A DNA stretch of 64,000 nucleotides from Hoyosella subflava DQS3-9A1. GTDB lineage: Bacteria > Actinomycetota > Actinomycetes > Mycobacteriales > Mycobacteriaceae. Made by a program: the position numbers and the translations under genes. The stretch spans positions 1,488,001 through 1,552,000 of the forward strand of contig NC_015564.1 in the NCBI RefSeq assembly GCF_000214175.1, given 5' to 3'. Position 1 is the stretch's first letter, and each line of letters starts with the position of its first letter. The notes under the pieces are model-generated. The model had not been told where the DNA came from. It saw only the letters and a program-made list of their open reading frames with translations, and made no database searches. Below, one piece after another: positions 34,019-42,486 of this stretch.

Positions 34019-34792
34019 GTGAGCCCGCGTCCAGCTGAAGCCGAAAAGCGTATCCGAACATCCGAATGGCCCCTTATCGCTGCCGCATTCCTCTATATCG
34101 CGGCCTACTCGGTCTTCGTCCTCATGCCGGACAGCACGCTCCGTGGTGCAGCGGAAGTGGCGATGATCGCGATATGGGTGCTCTTCGCGGCGGACTATCT
34201 CATTCGGCTCTCCGCCGCGAAACAACGTAGACGCTGGTTCGCCCGGCATCTGCCTGATCTGGCGATCGTTGCGTTGCCGATGCTGCGGCCCCTGCGGCTG
34301 CTGCGCCTCATCGTCATCTTCCACCGTTTGCAGATCTCGGTGGGTAAGACGCTCCACGGTCGGCTGGCGGCCTACGCCGCCGCGTCTGCGGCACTGCTGA
34401 TCTATATCGCGTCGCTCGCCGTCCTAGACGCGGAGCGTGGGGCAGAGGGAGCGGAAATCACCACCTACGGTGACGCCATCTGGTGGTCTATCGTCACGGT
34501 CACGACGGTCGGTTACGGGGACACGGTTCCGGTGACTGGTCCAGGCCGAGTCATCGCGGTACTTCTGATGCTTGGTGGAATCGGATTGATCGGAGTCATC
34601 ACCGGCCTGCTTGCCTCGGCCATCGTGAAGCGTGTGAGCGAGGGGGACGGGACCGACGAAAACGCATCGCGAGCGCAAGTAGAGCATGTCGATCAGCGGA
34701 TCGGAGCGCTTGAGCAACGGATTTCTGAACTTACAGGACTCCTCGCAGCTCGCCCCGCCTCGCCTGGCGGCGCAGGGAACACCGAGCCGTGA
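34019..34792 (+). CDS. Voltage-gated-type potassium channel
   Basis: The 257-residue protein has six membrane segments in the Kv order. S4 is suggested by the arginines of LRPLRLLRLIVIFHRLQ. The pore helix and selectivity filter TVTTVGYGDTVPVT are followed by S6 (VIAVLLMLGGIGLIGVITG). The cytoplasmic end carries a short coiled coil (VEHVDQRIGALEQRISELTG). GTG start. It converges on the DUF1707 gene with the two stop codons adjacent. Confidence 0.92.
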   Translation: MSPRPAEAEKRIRTSEWPLIAAAFLYIAAYSVFVLMPDSTLRGAAEVAMIAIWVLFAADYLIRLSAAKQRRRWFARHLPDLAIVALPMLRPLRLLRLIVIFHRLQISVGKTLHGRLAAYAAASAALLIYIASLAVLDAERGAEGAEITTYGDAIWWSIVTVTTVGYGDTVPVTGPGRVIAVLLMLGGIGLIGVITGLLASAIVKRVSEGDGTDENASRAQVEHVDQRIGALEQRISELTGLLAARPASPGGAGNTEP

Positions 34793-35374
34793 TCAGCGGC
34801 GACCGAAGAGCTTCCACCTTCGGCGCGGGCGCCGGATGACCACGTCCCCCATCCCCGAGTGTCCAATCACGCGAATCCGGGAAAGCCCCAGTGTTTCGTC
34901 CGTGACCGCGTTACTCACAGACCCGGAGTCCACGCCGATTCCTTCTGCGTTCACGGGCACGCCATCGGGGACGACCACAACGACACCCCCGGATTTCGAT
35001 TCCACCTCGACGAGCACCTCGCCCACGGGAAGAACGGCTTCCGTGAAGTCGAGGTGAATGTTGCCCATTTCCGTCTTGGCGATGATGTGGCGTGGGACTT
35101 TCCAGCGTCCTTCTCGCCGCACATCGTTCACGGTTGCGGTCAGGCGGATGGTGTCGGGCTCCTTGCGGCCCAGTGAAGGCAGCCCCATAGGCAGGTCCGC
35201 GATGAGCGGCTCCAGTTCGCCGTAAGTCTGCGCGGCATACACCTTGGTAAGGCGATCCTCAAGTTCGCCGAAGCTGATTCGGCCCTCGCCGGAAGCTTGG
35301 TGCAGCAGCCCGGCAACAGATTCCCGATCAGCGTCCGAGGCTCTGAGGTTCTTTCGTTCGGGATCGGTACTCAT
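34793..35374 (-). CDS. DUF1707 protein with LiaF-like C-terminal domain
   Basis: The 193-residue protein begins with DUF1707: NLRASDADRESVAGLLHQA and GRISFGELEDRLTKVYAAQT. The second half, with GEVLVEVESKSGGVVVVVPD, is a beta-rich domain like the C-terminal part of LiaF/DUF2154 proteins. Such proteins are linked to cell-envelope sensing; the role here is inferred. There is no membrane segment between the domains. ATG 35374. Confidence 0.85.
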   Translation of the reverse strand: MSTDPERKNLRASDADRESVAGLLHQASGEGRISFGELEDRLTKVYAAQTYGELEPLIADLPMGLPSLGRKEPDTIRLTATVNDVRREGRWKVPRHIIAKTEMGNIHLDFTEAVLPVGEVLVEVESKSGGVVVVVPDGVPVNAEGIGVDSGSVSNAVTDETLGLSRIRVIGHSGMGDVVIRRPRRRWKLFGRR

Positions 35375-35415
35375 GTCACCACGATATCCGCACGCGACTC
35401 ATGTGATTGCCGCCG

Positions 35416-38400
35416 TCAGCTGCCGAGGCTGCTTGTGTCGGGCCCTCGCAGCATGAGCAGTCTCAGCTGTCCAGAACTTGGAGCGTTACCGGAAGCCGCA
35501 TCACCGGAATAGGTTGCGGTGATGGTGTTGTAACCGAAGTTCAGCGCTGAGATGTCGGCGTTGTTGAGCACCGCGGTGCCGTCGACAACGGGGACTGCGC
35601 TGCCGAGCGCAGTGTCACCAAGAGTGAACGTCACGGTGCCCGCCGACACCACCGCCGACGAGCTGACAGTCGCCGTCAAGTCGAGAGTCTGCAAGTAGGT
35701 CAGCGGGTTGTTATTCGCGCTCACCGTGGTCTGCGTGGTGCTCGAGTACACCTGGGCGGTCGCTTGACCTTCGGACGGTGCATGGATGGTGTCGCCGAGG
35801 TACCGAGCCTCCACCAGTCCCGATCCGGCCTGCAGTGGCGGCGAGGTGGCTGTGGTGGCAGAGTCGAGCGGCACGGGTGCGCCAAGTTCCGCTCCGCCTT
35901 GCAGGAACTGCACCGATCCGGTGGGCGCGGGCGCGATGGTGCTGCTGACGCTTGCCACGGAGGCGGCGACAGTAGCGCCAGCGATAATCGGCTCGGCAGG
36001 CAAGATCAGCGTCGTCGCTGTTTCGATCTGGGCCACCGTTTGCTGCAGGGTCTGGGTGCTCGAACCGAACCTGCTGTCGCCCGAGTACTCAGCGGTGATT
36101 GTGCGCTGGCCCGTTGTCAGGTCCGAGACCGGGGCGCTGGTGGCAGTCGCCGGGCCTGCGGCCGCCAGAGGGACCGGGTCACCTAGGTTTGTTCCATCTA
36201 CCTTGAACTGAACCGTTCCCGTCGGGCGTTCGGCCACTTCGTCGCCCGGGGTGACGGTCAGTGTGAAGGTCACCGGTTGCCCAGGATATGAAGGATTGTG
36301 CTCAGATGTCAGGGTCACCGTGTCAGCCTCTGAAGCAACGTATTGGGTGACGGCTCCGGATACTTCGGCGAATATCTTGTCCTGCCCGGGCAAATAAGTG
36401 GCGATCACGTGGTGCTCGCCAGGATCGAGAGTGTCGATTGGTGGCAGGGCAGCGATTCCGCCGACCAGCGCAACCGGGCTGCCGACGTTGGCGCCATCGA
36501 TCTGGAACTGCACGTGACCGGTGGGTGTGCCGAAGGACGGGGTGGTTTCCGGCCGCTGGGCCACCGTCGCGGTGAATGTCACTGGCTCACCCGGCTGTAT
36601 CGCGCTGCCATCGGCGCTGGTGACCAACTCCATCGTGGTGGGTACGTGCACCGCATGTAGCCGGAATGTAGCGTGCCCAACGAGGCGAGCAGGGTCGTCG
36701 GCGAGGGAAGCATCGACGAAGAAACCCCCTTGGGGGTCACTGACTGTCCATTGCTCCGCCGGCAGCAACTCCACTTCCACCGTCGCGTGGCCGGACGCGT
36801 CGGTCATCGTGGTTCGCGTGGTCGACCCAGTGCCGCCGAAGCGGGCTACGGCGCCCTGCTCCGTAGGGATCGACCAGATGATCTGCTGGTTGGCGACTGG
36901 GCCGCCTCCAGCGTCGGTGAACTTGATCTGCAACTCGTGGGGGAAAGATTGTCCGGAATACGCACTCTGACCGTTTCCAGCGGTAATCGAGACGCGACTG
37001 CGGGTGGCGGGGATGGGTTCGATCAGTTGGATTTGACCGTTGACCAGTTCCGCGTTGCTCCCGTTGTACTGATCCCCTGGGGCGCCGTGGTACTCGTGCA
37101 CCGGCTGGTGGGGGACGCTGGTGACGGTGGAGCTACCGCCGCCACCACCGCCACCGCCGCCATCGTTGGCGCCCGAGGCGCCGTGGCCGAGACCGCCGCC
37201 GCGGTGACCGCCGCCGCCGCCACCGCCTCCGCCGCCCGTAGCAGCCCCTGTGCCGTGACCACCGTTATGCCCGCTTTCGCTTCCGCCCTCTCCGCCGAAG
37301 CCGCCGCCGAAGCCGCCACTGGTGCCGTCCCCAGGGTCGAATCCGCCAGGCCCACCGTCACCTCCGTCCCCGGAGAAGCCGTTGCCGCCCCCACCGCCGC
37401 CACCCCCTGCGACCGCGAGGGGGGTCACTGTGGCGCCGCTGGGCGAGGTGCCGCACTCCGCGCTGGTCTGGCTCACCGCTGAAGACCCGCCTCCGCCTGC
37501 GCCGTCGTAGGAAGCGTCCGAGTCCGCTTCACCGCGTGAGCCGCCATGACCGTGGCCCCATCCGCCGTGGGCATATCCGAACTGGGCTACGTGGAGTTCC
37601 AGCTGCTTGCGTTCGTCGACCGCAATGACCGCTTGAAGCCCGCTTCCGCTGCCGCCGTTGCCGACATCGCCGAACTCGTGGCCACCACCACCGCCAGCCG
37701 CGCCACGGACGTCAGCGAACAGTTCGGTGACCCCGTCACCGACGCAATGGTAGATGGCGTGGCTGCCGCTGTGACCGTAGGTGGTGGTGCGCACACCCTG
37801 CGCTCCGGTAATGAACAGCACATAGCCGTCACCGGAGACAGACGCCACGTCGATCGTCGGCTGCAGCACGGCTGCAGATGCGAAAGACGTTCCGCCGCCA
37901 CCTCCGTTGCCGCCAGCGCCGTGTGCGATGACGTGCCCGGGGTGGATTTCGGTCGCCTGGGCCGCGGCCCCGCCACAGCCGCCTCCTCCGTTGCCCGGCA
38001 CTCCCGCGTAGCCGCCACCGCCACCGCCGCCGCCACCACCGCCGCCGGTGGTGTCGAAGGTGCCGCCAGGCTGACCGGCGCGCCCGTGGCCGCACGACAG
38101 GCCGCTGGCAGTCGCGGAGGCCTGCGTGTTGTTCTCTCCAGCACTGCCTTCATAGGGGTCGCCTTCCTCGTCGTCGACGCCGGCGCTGCCCTGACCTCCG
38201 TCGCCTCCCGCGCGTGCCTCGTCGCCGCCGCAGAAGGCGAAGAACGCATCGGCTTCACCGATGACGTGGCAGTCAGGTCCGTTGCCGCCGGCCCCTCCGC
38301 CGCCGGCGGCCACCATCACTTCCGTGCCGTCGATCAGCACTGCAGACGCGCCACCGCCGCCGCCGCCATCCCAGCCACTGGACCACACTGTGCCGAAGTT

Positions 38401-38865
38401 GGTGAGGTGGTCGACCGCCTCGCCCCGTGCGCCGCCGGAAGCGTATGGCGAGTAGCCCCCGCCCGCGTCGCCTGCACACCCGACTTGGACGTCGAAGATC
38501 TGCCCTGGCTGAACGTGTACGGCGCCGCTGACCAGCCCCCCGAGGCCGCCCTCCCCAGTGTGATTGGGGTTAGGTGTCTGCCCCTGCCCGCCGACCGCCT
38601 CGATATACACGCTGCGCTGCCCCTCCGGCACGGTATATGGCTGGGGACCCGAATTGCAGTAGAAGACAGCGATTTCCAGTCCTGTTTCCTCGTCGGTGAG
38701 GAAAACGGGCGCACGCTCGGTGGTCTCGGCGATCGGTAGTGGGCTGGGCAATCCGGATTGCGCCGACGCGACCGCGGGGCCGGCGCTCAGCGTCATTGCG
38801 CATGCCAACACGGTCGGTAGCGCGATGGCGACTGGCAAGCGGAGGCGAAACACACTGCTGGTCAT
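35416..38865 (-). CDS. Giant exported glycine-rich protein with Ig-like repeats
   Basis: The 1149-residue product has a signal peptide (residues 1 to about 35, ending AVASAQS). Two glycine-rich domains follow (about 60-350 and 355-600), each with runs of up to ten glycines between short beta motifs such as GQIFDVQVGCAGDAGGG. They resemble the ALK/LTK-type Gly_rich family. About 615-740 is a Big_1-like Ig domain. About 740-1135 are four Ig-like (Big_3_5-type) repeats, each with a core such as PTGTVQFKVDGTNLGDPVPL. There is no LPXTG or membrane anchor; the end is LMLRGPDTSSLGS. An adhesive or surface role is inferred. A CRP-type box lies 155 bases upstream. Confidence 0.85.
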   Translation of the reverse strand: MTSSVFRLRLPVAIALPTVLACAMTLSAGPAVASAQSGLPSPLPIAETTERAPVFLTDEETGLEIAVFYCNSGPQPYTVPEGQRSVYIEAVGGQGQTPNPNHTGEGGLGGLVSGAVHVQPGQIFDVQVGCAGDAGGGYSPYASGGARGEAVDHLTNFGTVWSSGWDGGGGGGASAVLIDGTEVMVAAGGGGAGGNGPDCHVIGEADAFFAFCGGDEARAGGDGGQGSAGVDDEEGDPYEGSAGENNTQASATASGLSCGHGRAGQPGGTFDTTGGGGGGGGGGGGYAGVPGNGGGGCGGAAAQATEIHPGHVIAHGAGGNGGGGGTSFASAAVLQPTIDVASVSGDGYVLFITGAQGVRTTTYGHSGSHAIYHCVGDGVTELFADVRGAAGGGGGHEFGDVGNGGSGSGLQAVIAVDERKQLELHVAQFGYAHGGWGHGHGGSRGEADSDASYDGAGGGGSSAVSQTSAECGTSPSGATVTPLAVAGGGGGGGGNGFSGDGGDGGPGGFDPGDGTSGGFGGGFGGEGGSESGHNGGHGTGAATGGGGGGGGGGHRGGGLGHGASGANDGGGGGGGGGSSTVTSVPHQPVHEYHGAPGDQYNGSNAELVNGQIQLIEPIPATRSRVSITAGNGQSAYSGQSFPHELQIKFTDAGGGPVANQQIIWSIPTEQGAVARFGGTGSTTRTTMTDASGHATVEVELLPAEQWTVSDPQGGFFVDASLADDPARLVGHATFRLHAVHVPTTMELVTSADGSAIQPGEPVTFTATVAQRPETTPSFGTPTGHVQFQIDGANVGSPVALVGGIAALPPIDTLDPGEHHVIATYLPGQDKIFAEVSGAVTQYVASEADTVTLTSEHNPSYPGQPVTFTLTVTPGDEVAERPTGTVQFKVDGTNLGDPVPLAAAGPATATSAPVSDLTTGQRTITAEYSGDSRFGSSTQTLQQTVAQIETATTLILPAEPIIAGATVAASVASVSSTIAPAPTGSVQFLQGGAELGAPVPLDSATTATSPPLQAGSGLVEARYLGDTIHAPSEGQATAQVYSSTTQTTVSANNNPLTYLQTLDLTATVSSSAVVSAGTVTFTLGDTALGSAVPVVDGTAVLNNADISALNFGYNTITATYSGDAASGNAPSSGQLRLLMLRGPDTSSLGS

Positions 38866-39019
38866 GGTGACTCCGCTCGCTCAGGATGCTGAATTGAGCA
38901 GAATCTAGCCGCCGCTCCGGTGGTACGGCGCGGTCTTGAGGCTCAGTCCGATAACAGTCAGGTGTCTGTTGGCGCGAGCTGTCACATCGCTCCGGCGCGG
39001 ATCGCGCCACGAGCAGCAA

Positions 39020-39035
39020 TGTGAGAAGAATCACA
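39020..39035. promoter_or_regulatory. CRP-type binding site
   Basis: TGTGA (39020-39024) and TCACA (39031-39035) with a 6-base spacer reproduce the CRP half-site consensus exactly. A further TGTGAC half-site reads on the minus strand near 38985. The box lies upstream of the giant exported protein gene (start 38865, minus strand) and downstream of the tRNA, so the exported protein is the likely target. No well-formed promoter was found between box and gene in 38866-39019. Confidence 0.55.
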
Positions 39036-39119
39036 GAAGTTCACGTGGGGTAAGGCTGTGAGCCCTGGTCAAAGCAAGATCAACTTGTGAAATGGCCCGG
39101 CGGAACTGTACGGCAGCGT

Positions 39120-39196
39120 TGGTGCCCTCGGTGGGACTCGAACCCACACTGGACGGGTTTTGAATCCGTTGCCTCTGCCAATTGGGCTACGAGGGC
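39120..39196 (-). tRNA. tRNA with CAA anticodon (Leu), CCA encoded
   Basis: The minus strand reads a complete cloverleaf. The acceptor stem is GCCCTCG/CGAGGGC, the D stem GCC/GGC, and the anticodon stem ACGGA/CCCGT with loop TTCAAAA, so the anticodon is CAA at 39160-39162. The T arm is GTGGG-TTCGAGT-CCCAC. Discriminator A is at 39123 and CCA is genomically encoded at 39122-39120. The variable loop is only 5 bases (CCAGT), unusual for leucine, and the last anticodon-stem pair is an A-C mismatch. Location next to pdtaR matches mycobacteria. Confidence 0.93.
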
Positions 39197-39412
39197 GCAG
39201 TGCTGCGACGGTGCCGGAGCTAGCCGTTTCCGGTTCTGCTCCTCACGCGGAGACACAGGTTACCGGACGTGGTGCCCCTGTGGCACATCACTGTAGATCA
39301 TTGGAGGATCGCGTTCACCCCCGGTCCACCGGTACTCTTCAGTTGCGGTACCAAACGAAGAAGTTTTTCCGCTGTAATTGCTTAAAGAATGTTCGTAAAG
39401 GGGACAGTGTCG

Positions 39413-40111
39413 ATGAAGGGCTCCGAGGCTTCGAACGCAGAGGCCGACGTGAAGGGTGCCATCGCTTCGGAAGTAACTGAAGCGGCGGAATCCACAGCAA
39501 CGGCCAACAGCTCGGCATGGCCGGTGCGCCGCGTTCTTGTCGCCGAGGACGAGACCCTTATCCGTCTCGATCTCACTGAGATGCTGCGCGACGAAGGCTA
39601 CGACGTCGTTGGGGAGGCGGGAGATGGTCAGCGTGCAGTCGAACTCGCAGAAGACCTGATTCCTGATTTGGTGATCATGGACGTGAAAATGCCGATCCGC
39701 GACGGTATCGACGCAGCATCTGAGATCGCGGCGAAGCGTATCGCCCCGGTCGTCATTCTCACCGCCTTCAGCCAGCGTGAACTGGTGGAACGAGCGCGCG
39801 ACGCGGGTGCCATGGCCTATCTCGTCAAGCCATTTACTCAGGGTGACCTGGTCCCCGCGATCGAACTCGCGACAAGCCGGTTTGCTGAACTGAAGGCCCT
39901 CGAGAAGGAGGTCGGGGAGCTTACCGATCGCCTTGAGACGCGCAAACTTATCGATCGGGCCAAGGGCGCGTTGATGAACGCGCACAGCATGACGGAACCT
40001 GAGGCATTTCGCTGGATTCAGCGCGCGGCGATGGACCGCCGGACGACGATGAAAGTTGTGGCGCAGGTTGTGATCGATACGCTCGCGATGAAGCCGAAGC
40101 CCGGCAAATAG
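39413..40111 (+). CDS. pdtaR: ANTAR-domain response regulator PdtaR
   Basis: PdtaR is a response regulator that binds RNA through its C-terminal ANTAR domain and antiterminates transcription; its kinase PdtaS is not in the window. The 232-residue protein has the receiver VLVAEDETLIRLDLTEMLRD, phosphoacceptor D90 in DLVIMDVKMP and the Lys of AMAYLVKPF. The ANTAR region is RLETRKLIDRAKGALMNAHS with FRWIQRAAMDRRTTMKVVAQ. Compared with mycobacterial PdtaR it has about 25 extra N-terminal residues rich in Ala, Glu and Ser. ATG 39413 follows AAAGGGGA. Confidence 0.94.
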   Translation: MKGSEASNAEADVKGAIASEVTEAAESTATANSSAWPVRRVLVAEDETLIRLDLTEMLRDEGYDVVGEAGDGQRAVELAEDLIPDLVIMDVKMPIRDGIDAASEIAAKRIAPVVILTAFSQRELVERARDAGAMAYLVKPFTQGDLVPAIELATSRFAELKALEKEVGELTDRLETRKLIDRAKGALMNAHSMTEPEAFRWIQRAAMDRRTTMKVVAQVVIDTLAMKPKPGK

Positions 40112-40128
40112 GCCACCTGAAAGTAAAA

Positions 40129-40179
40129 AAGACAGTATGACCGGAATTAAGGTCGTGTGACGGTCGGTGTGTCTGTCTT
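40129..40179. promoter_or_regulatory. Nested inverted repeat downstream of pdtaR
   Basis: AAGACAG (40129-40135) pairs with CTGTCTT (40173-40179), and inside it GACCG (40139-40143) pairs with CGGTC (40161-40165). The left outer arm follows an A run, so on the minus strand it reads as a stem followed by T residues. It may be a terminator between pdtaR and livK or part of the livK leader. Confidence 0.45.
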
Positions 40180-40226
40180 GTCCGGTAACTAATCGGCGCT
40201 AATCTCCCGAATTAGACCTTCGCGCG

Positions 40227-40250
40227 TCACTTCGGCATTTCGAGAAGTGA
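40227..40250. promoter_or_regulatory. Inverted repeat in the livK leader
   Basis: TCACTTC (40227-40233) and GAAGTGA (40244-40250) are exact reverse complements with 10 bases between. The site is 37 bases before the livK ATG. A weaker repeat (CTAAT 40199-40203, ATTAG 40211-40215) lies just upstream. An operator for amino-acid-responsive control is possible but inferred. Confidence 0.4.
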
Positions 40251-40286
40251 TCGCGGCGGCCCTACTGTATTTCGAGGAGACTTCGG

Positions 40287-41621
40287 ATGGCACAACGCAC
40301 ATTGTTCCGGCTCATCGCGGTAGCAGGCGCAGCTTCGCTGGTCCTCGCCGGCTGCGGTACTGACAGCGACGATACGGCGGCAGAGAACGGCGACCTGGCT
40401 GAGGTCGAACTCGCGGAAACTGATTGCGATCCTCCGCAGGCGGAGCCGAGCGGCAATCCTTCTACAGACCCCCTGCGGTTCGGCGGACTCTTGCCGCAAA
40501 CTGGAGACCTGGCGTTTCTCGGACCCCCCGAGATCGCGGCTACCGAACTTGCGGTGACCGAAATCAACGAGGCTGGCGGTGTGCTGGGCAACCCCGTCAG
40601 CATCAATCAGGGCGACTCGGGTGACACGACAACCAACATTGCGAACCAGACGGTGGACCGACTGCTCGCCGATGGCGCGCAAGTCATCGTCGGTGCCGCC
40701 TCCTCAGGCGTCTCGCTGAACGTGATCGACAAAATTGTCGACGCGGGTGTGGTCATGTTCTCGCCAGCGAACACATCGGACCAGTTCGTGTGCTACCCGG
40801 ACCGAGGCATGTACTTCCGCACTGCTCCGACGGACGTACTTCAGTCCCAGGCGCTGGTGCAGATGATGGCGGGTGACGGATTGCAGCGCGTCTCCATCCT
40901 CGCTCGCAACGATCCCTACGGTGCCGGTCTGGCGCGCAACACCGAGAACTTCCTTCAAGAAGCAGGTATCGCTGCGGATCAGATCCAGCTGATCATTTAT
41001 GACCCCAACGCGCAGTCCTTCAATGCGGAGATCGACAGCATCGCTCAGTTCGACCCAGACGGTATCGCTGTCATCGGTTTCGACGAGAGCAAGCGGATCA
41101 TCACCCGGATGGCCGAAGTTGGTGTTGGCCCCCAGGACAAGCTCGTTTACGGAACCGACGGGAACATGGGCAACGCACTCGGGGAGGGGCTCGCTGCCGG
41201 TTTGCTCGAGGGAATGAAGGGCACCGCTCCGCAAACCTCGCTCAGCTCCGATTTCGAGGAGCGCGTCCGCGAAGCTGGTCAAGCGGCGGGTTACAACCTC
41301 GCTGATCTGCAGTACTCCGCTGAAGCCTACGACGCTGTCGTGATCTCGGCACTTGCTGCTGAAGCGGCAGGTTCAACGAACGGTGTGGATATCGCAGCGG
41401 CGATCAATGACGTCACACGCGATGGTGACGAGTGCACCTCGTTCGCGGAGTGCCGCGACATTCTCGCTGAAGGCGGCGAGATCAACTACAACGGTGTCAC
41501 GGGTGATCTGGAATTCCGCCCAGCCGGTGAGCCAGGTATTGGCTCGTACGGTGTGCTGGAATTTGGTCCCGATAACCAACTCCTCGAGGTAGAGGATTAC
41601 ATCGTCGTAAGCGTCGACTGA
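40287..41621 (+). CDS. livK: Branched-chain amino acid ABC transporter binding lipoprotein
   Basis: The 444-residue product has a lipoprotein signal with lipobox LVLAGC and a type I periplasmic-binding fold: LRFGGLLPQTGDLAFLGPPE, INQGDSGDTTTN, FSPANTSDQF. It should bind a branched-chain amino acid, amide or related ligand for the LivFGMH transporter encoded convergently. A GAGGAG ribosome binding site precedes ATG 40287. Substrate choice cannot be read from sequence alone. Confidence 0.92.
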   Translation: MAQRTLFRLIAVAGAASLVLAGCGTDSDDTAAENGDLAEVELAETDCDPPQAEPSGNPSTDPLRFGGLLPQTGDLAFLGPPEIAATELAVTEINEAGGVLGNPVSINQGDSGDTTTNIANQTVDRLLADGAQVIVGAASSGVSLNVIDKIVDAGVVMFSPANTSDQFVCYPDRGMYFRTAPTDVLQSQALVQMMAGDGLQRVSILARNDPYGAGLARNTENFLQEAGIAADQIQLIIYDPNAQSFNAEIDSIAQFDPDGIAVIGFDESKRIITRMAEVGVGPQDKLVYGTDGNMGNALGEGLAAGLLEGMKGTAPQTSLSSDFEERVREAGQAAGYNLADLQYSAEAYDAVVISALAAEAAGSTNGVDIAAAINDVTRDGDECTSFAECRDILAEGGEINYNGVTGDLEFRPAGEPGIGSYGVLEFGPDNQLLEVEDYIVVSVD

Positions 41622-41633
41622 CACTTGCTGCGA

Positions 41634-41676
41634 AACAAATCTGGGGAGGGCGAATGACGCCCTCCCCAGATTTGTT
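41634..41676. terminator. Bidirectional terminator between livK and livF
   Basis: Arms 41634-41652 (AACAAATCTGGGGAGGGCG) and 41658-41676 are perfect 19-base reverse complements with the 5-base loop AATGA. The outer pairs are A/T-rich, so either strand has T residues after the GC stem. It sits between convergent livK and livF and should stop transcription in both directions. Confidence 0.9.
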
Positions 41677-41688
41677 GTATGGGCCTCC

Positions 41689-42486
41689 TCAGCGAGTCTC
41701 GTGACTACCGGCGAGGGTGCCAAGGTATAACTCGATGACCTTCGGATCGTGTAATAGATTCGCGCCAGTGTCCGTATAGGCGTTGCGTCCCTGGTCGAGG
41801 ACGTAGCCGCGGTCGCACACCTGCAGGCAGCGGCGAGCGTTCTGCTCCACCATGATGATCGAGACGCCTGTGGCGTTGATCTTCTTGCAGCGAACGAAGA
41901 CTTCGTCCTGAAACATCGGGGACAGACCGGCGGACGGCTCGTCAAGCAGAAGGACAGAAGGATCCATCATCAGCGCCCGACCCATCGCGACCATTTGGCG
42001 CTCGCCGCCGGAGAGGGCTCCGGCCTTTACCCGGCGCCGTTCGCTCAACAGGGGGAAGAGACCGGACACGAATTCGAATCGCTTGCCGAACTGTCGCGAT
42101 CGAAGGTAGATGCCCATCTGAAGGTTTTCTTCGATCGTGAGTGAAGGAAAGACGTTCTGGGTTTGCGGCACATAACCCACGCCTTTCGTCACCAGCGTGT
42201 GCGCGCGAGCAGAAGTGATGTCCTCACCCCGAAGAGTTACCTGGCCCTCTCGTACGGGAATGAGGCCGAACAGGGTTTTCAGAAGCGTGGATTTCCCGGC
42301 ACCGTTCGGTCCGATGATGCCGACGATTTCCCCGTCTCGAAGGTAGAAGTTGCAGTCCTCGAGGATGTTGACCCCGGGGATGTATCCCGCCGTGAGGTTG
42401 TCGCCCCGCATGAGAGCGCCCTCGGCCAGCCGATTGTGCGCTTCTGCGGTAGCTGCAAGTTCGGCGGGGGAGCGGTGTTCGGTCAC
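41689..42486 (-). CDS. livF: ABC transporter ATPase LivF
   Basis: The 265-residue ATPase has a Walker A GPNGAGKSTLLKTLFG, signature ALSGGERQMVAMGRALM and Walker B VLLLDEPSAGLSP. LivF-type proteins pair with LivG to energise branched-chain amino acid uptake. The N-terminus carries about 28 extra residues before the first strand. The GTG start overlaps the livG stop by 4 bases. Confidence 0.94.
   Translation of the reverse strand: MTEHRSPAELAATAEAHNRLAEGALMRGDNLTAGYIPGVNILEDCNFYLRDGEIVGIIGPNGAGKSTLLKTLFGLIPVREGQVTLRGEDITSARAHTLVTKGVGYVPQTQNVFPSLTIEENLQMGIYLRSRQFGKRFEFVSGLFPLLSERRRVKAGALSGGERQMVAMGRALMMDPSVLLLDEPSAGLSPMFQDEVFVRCKKINATGVSIIMVEQNARRCLQVCDRGYVLDQGRNAYTDTGANLLHDPKVIELYLGTLAGSHETR

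Noticed and set aside
36900-38450. Possible tandem repeat or microsatellite in GC-rich triplets
   Set aside because: It is explained by glycine codons in a real reading frame with ordered domains; no DNA-level repeat unit persists.
37546-38739. 397-residue plus-strand frame opposite the giant exported protein
   Set aside because: It arises from GC-rich glycine codons read in antisense. It is Ala/Val-rich without domains, while the minus-strand frame has signal peptide and Ig-like domains.
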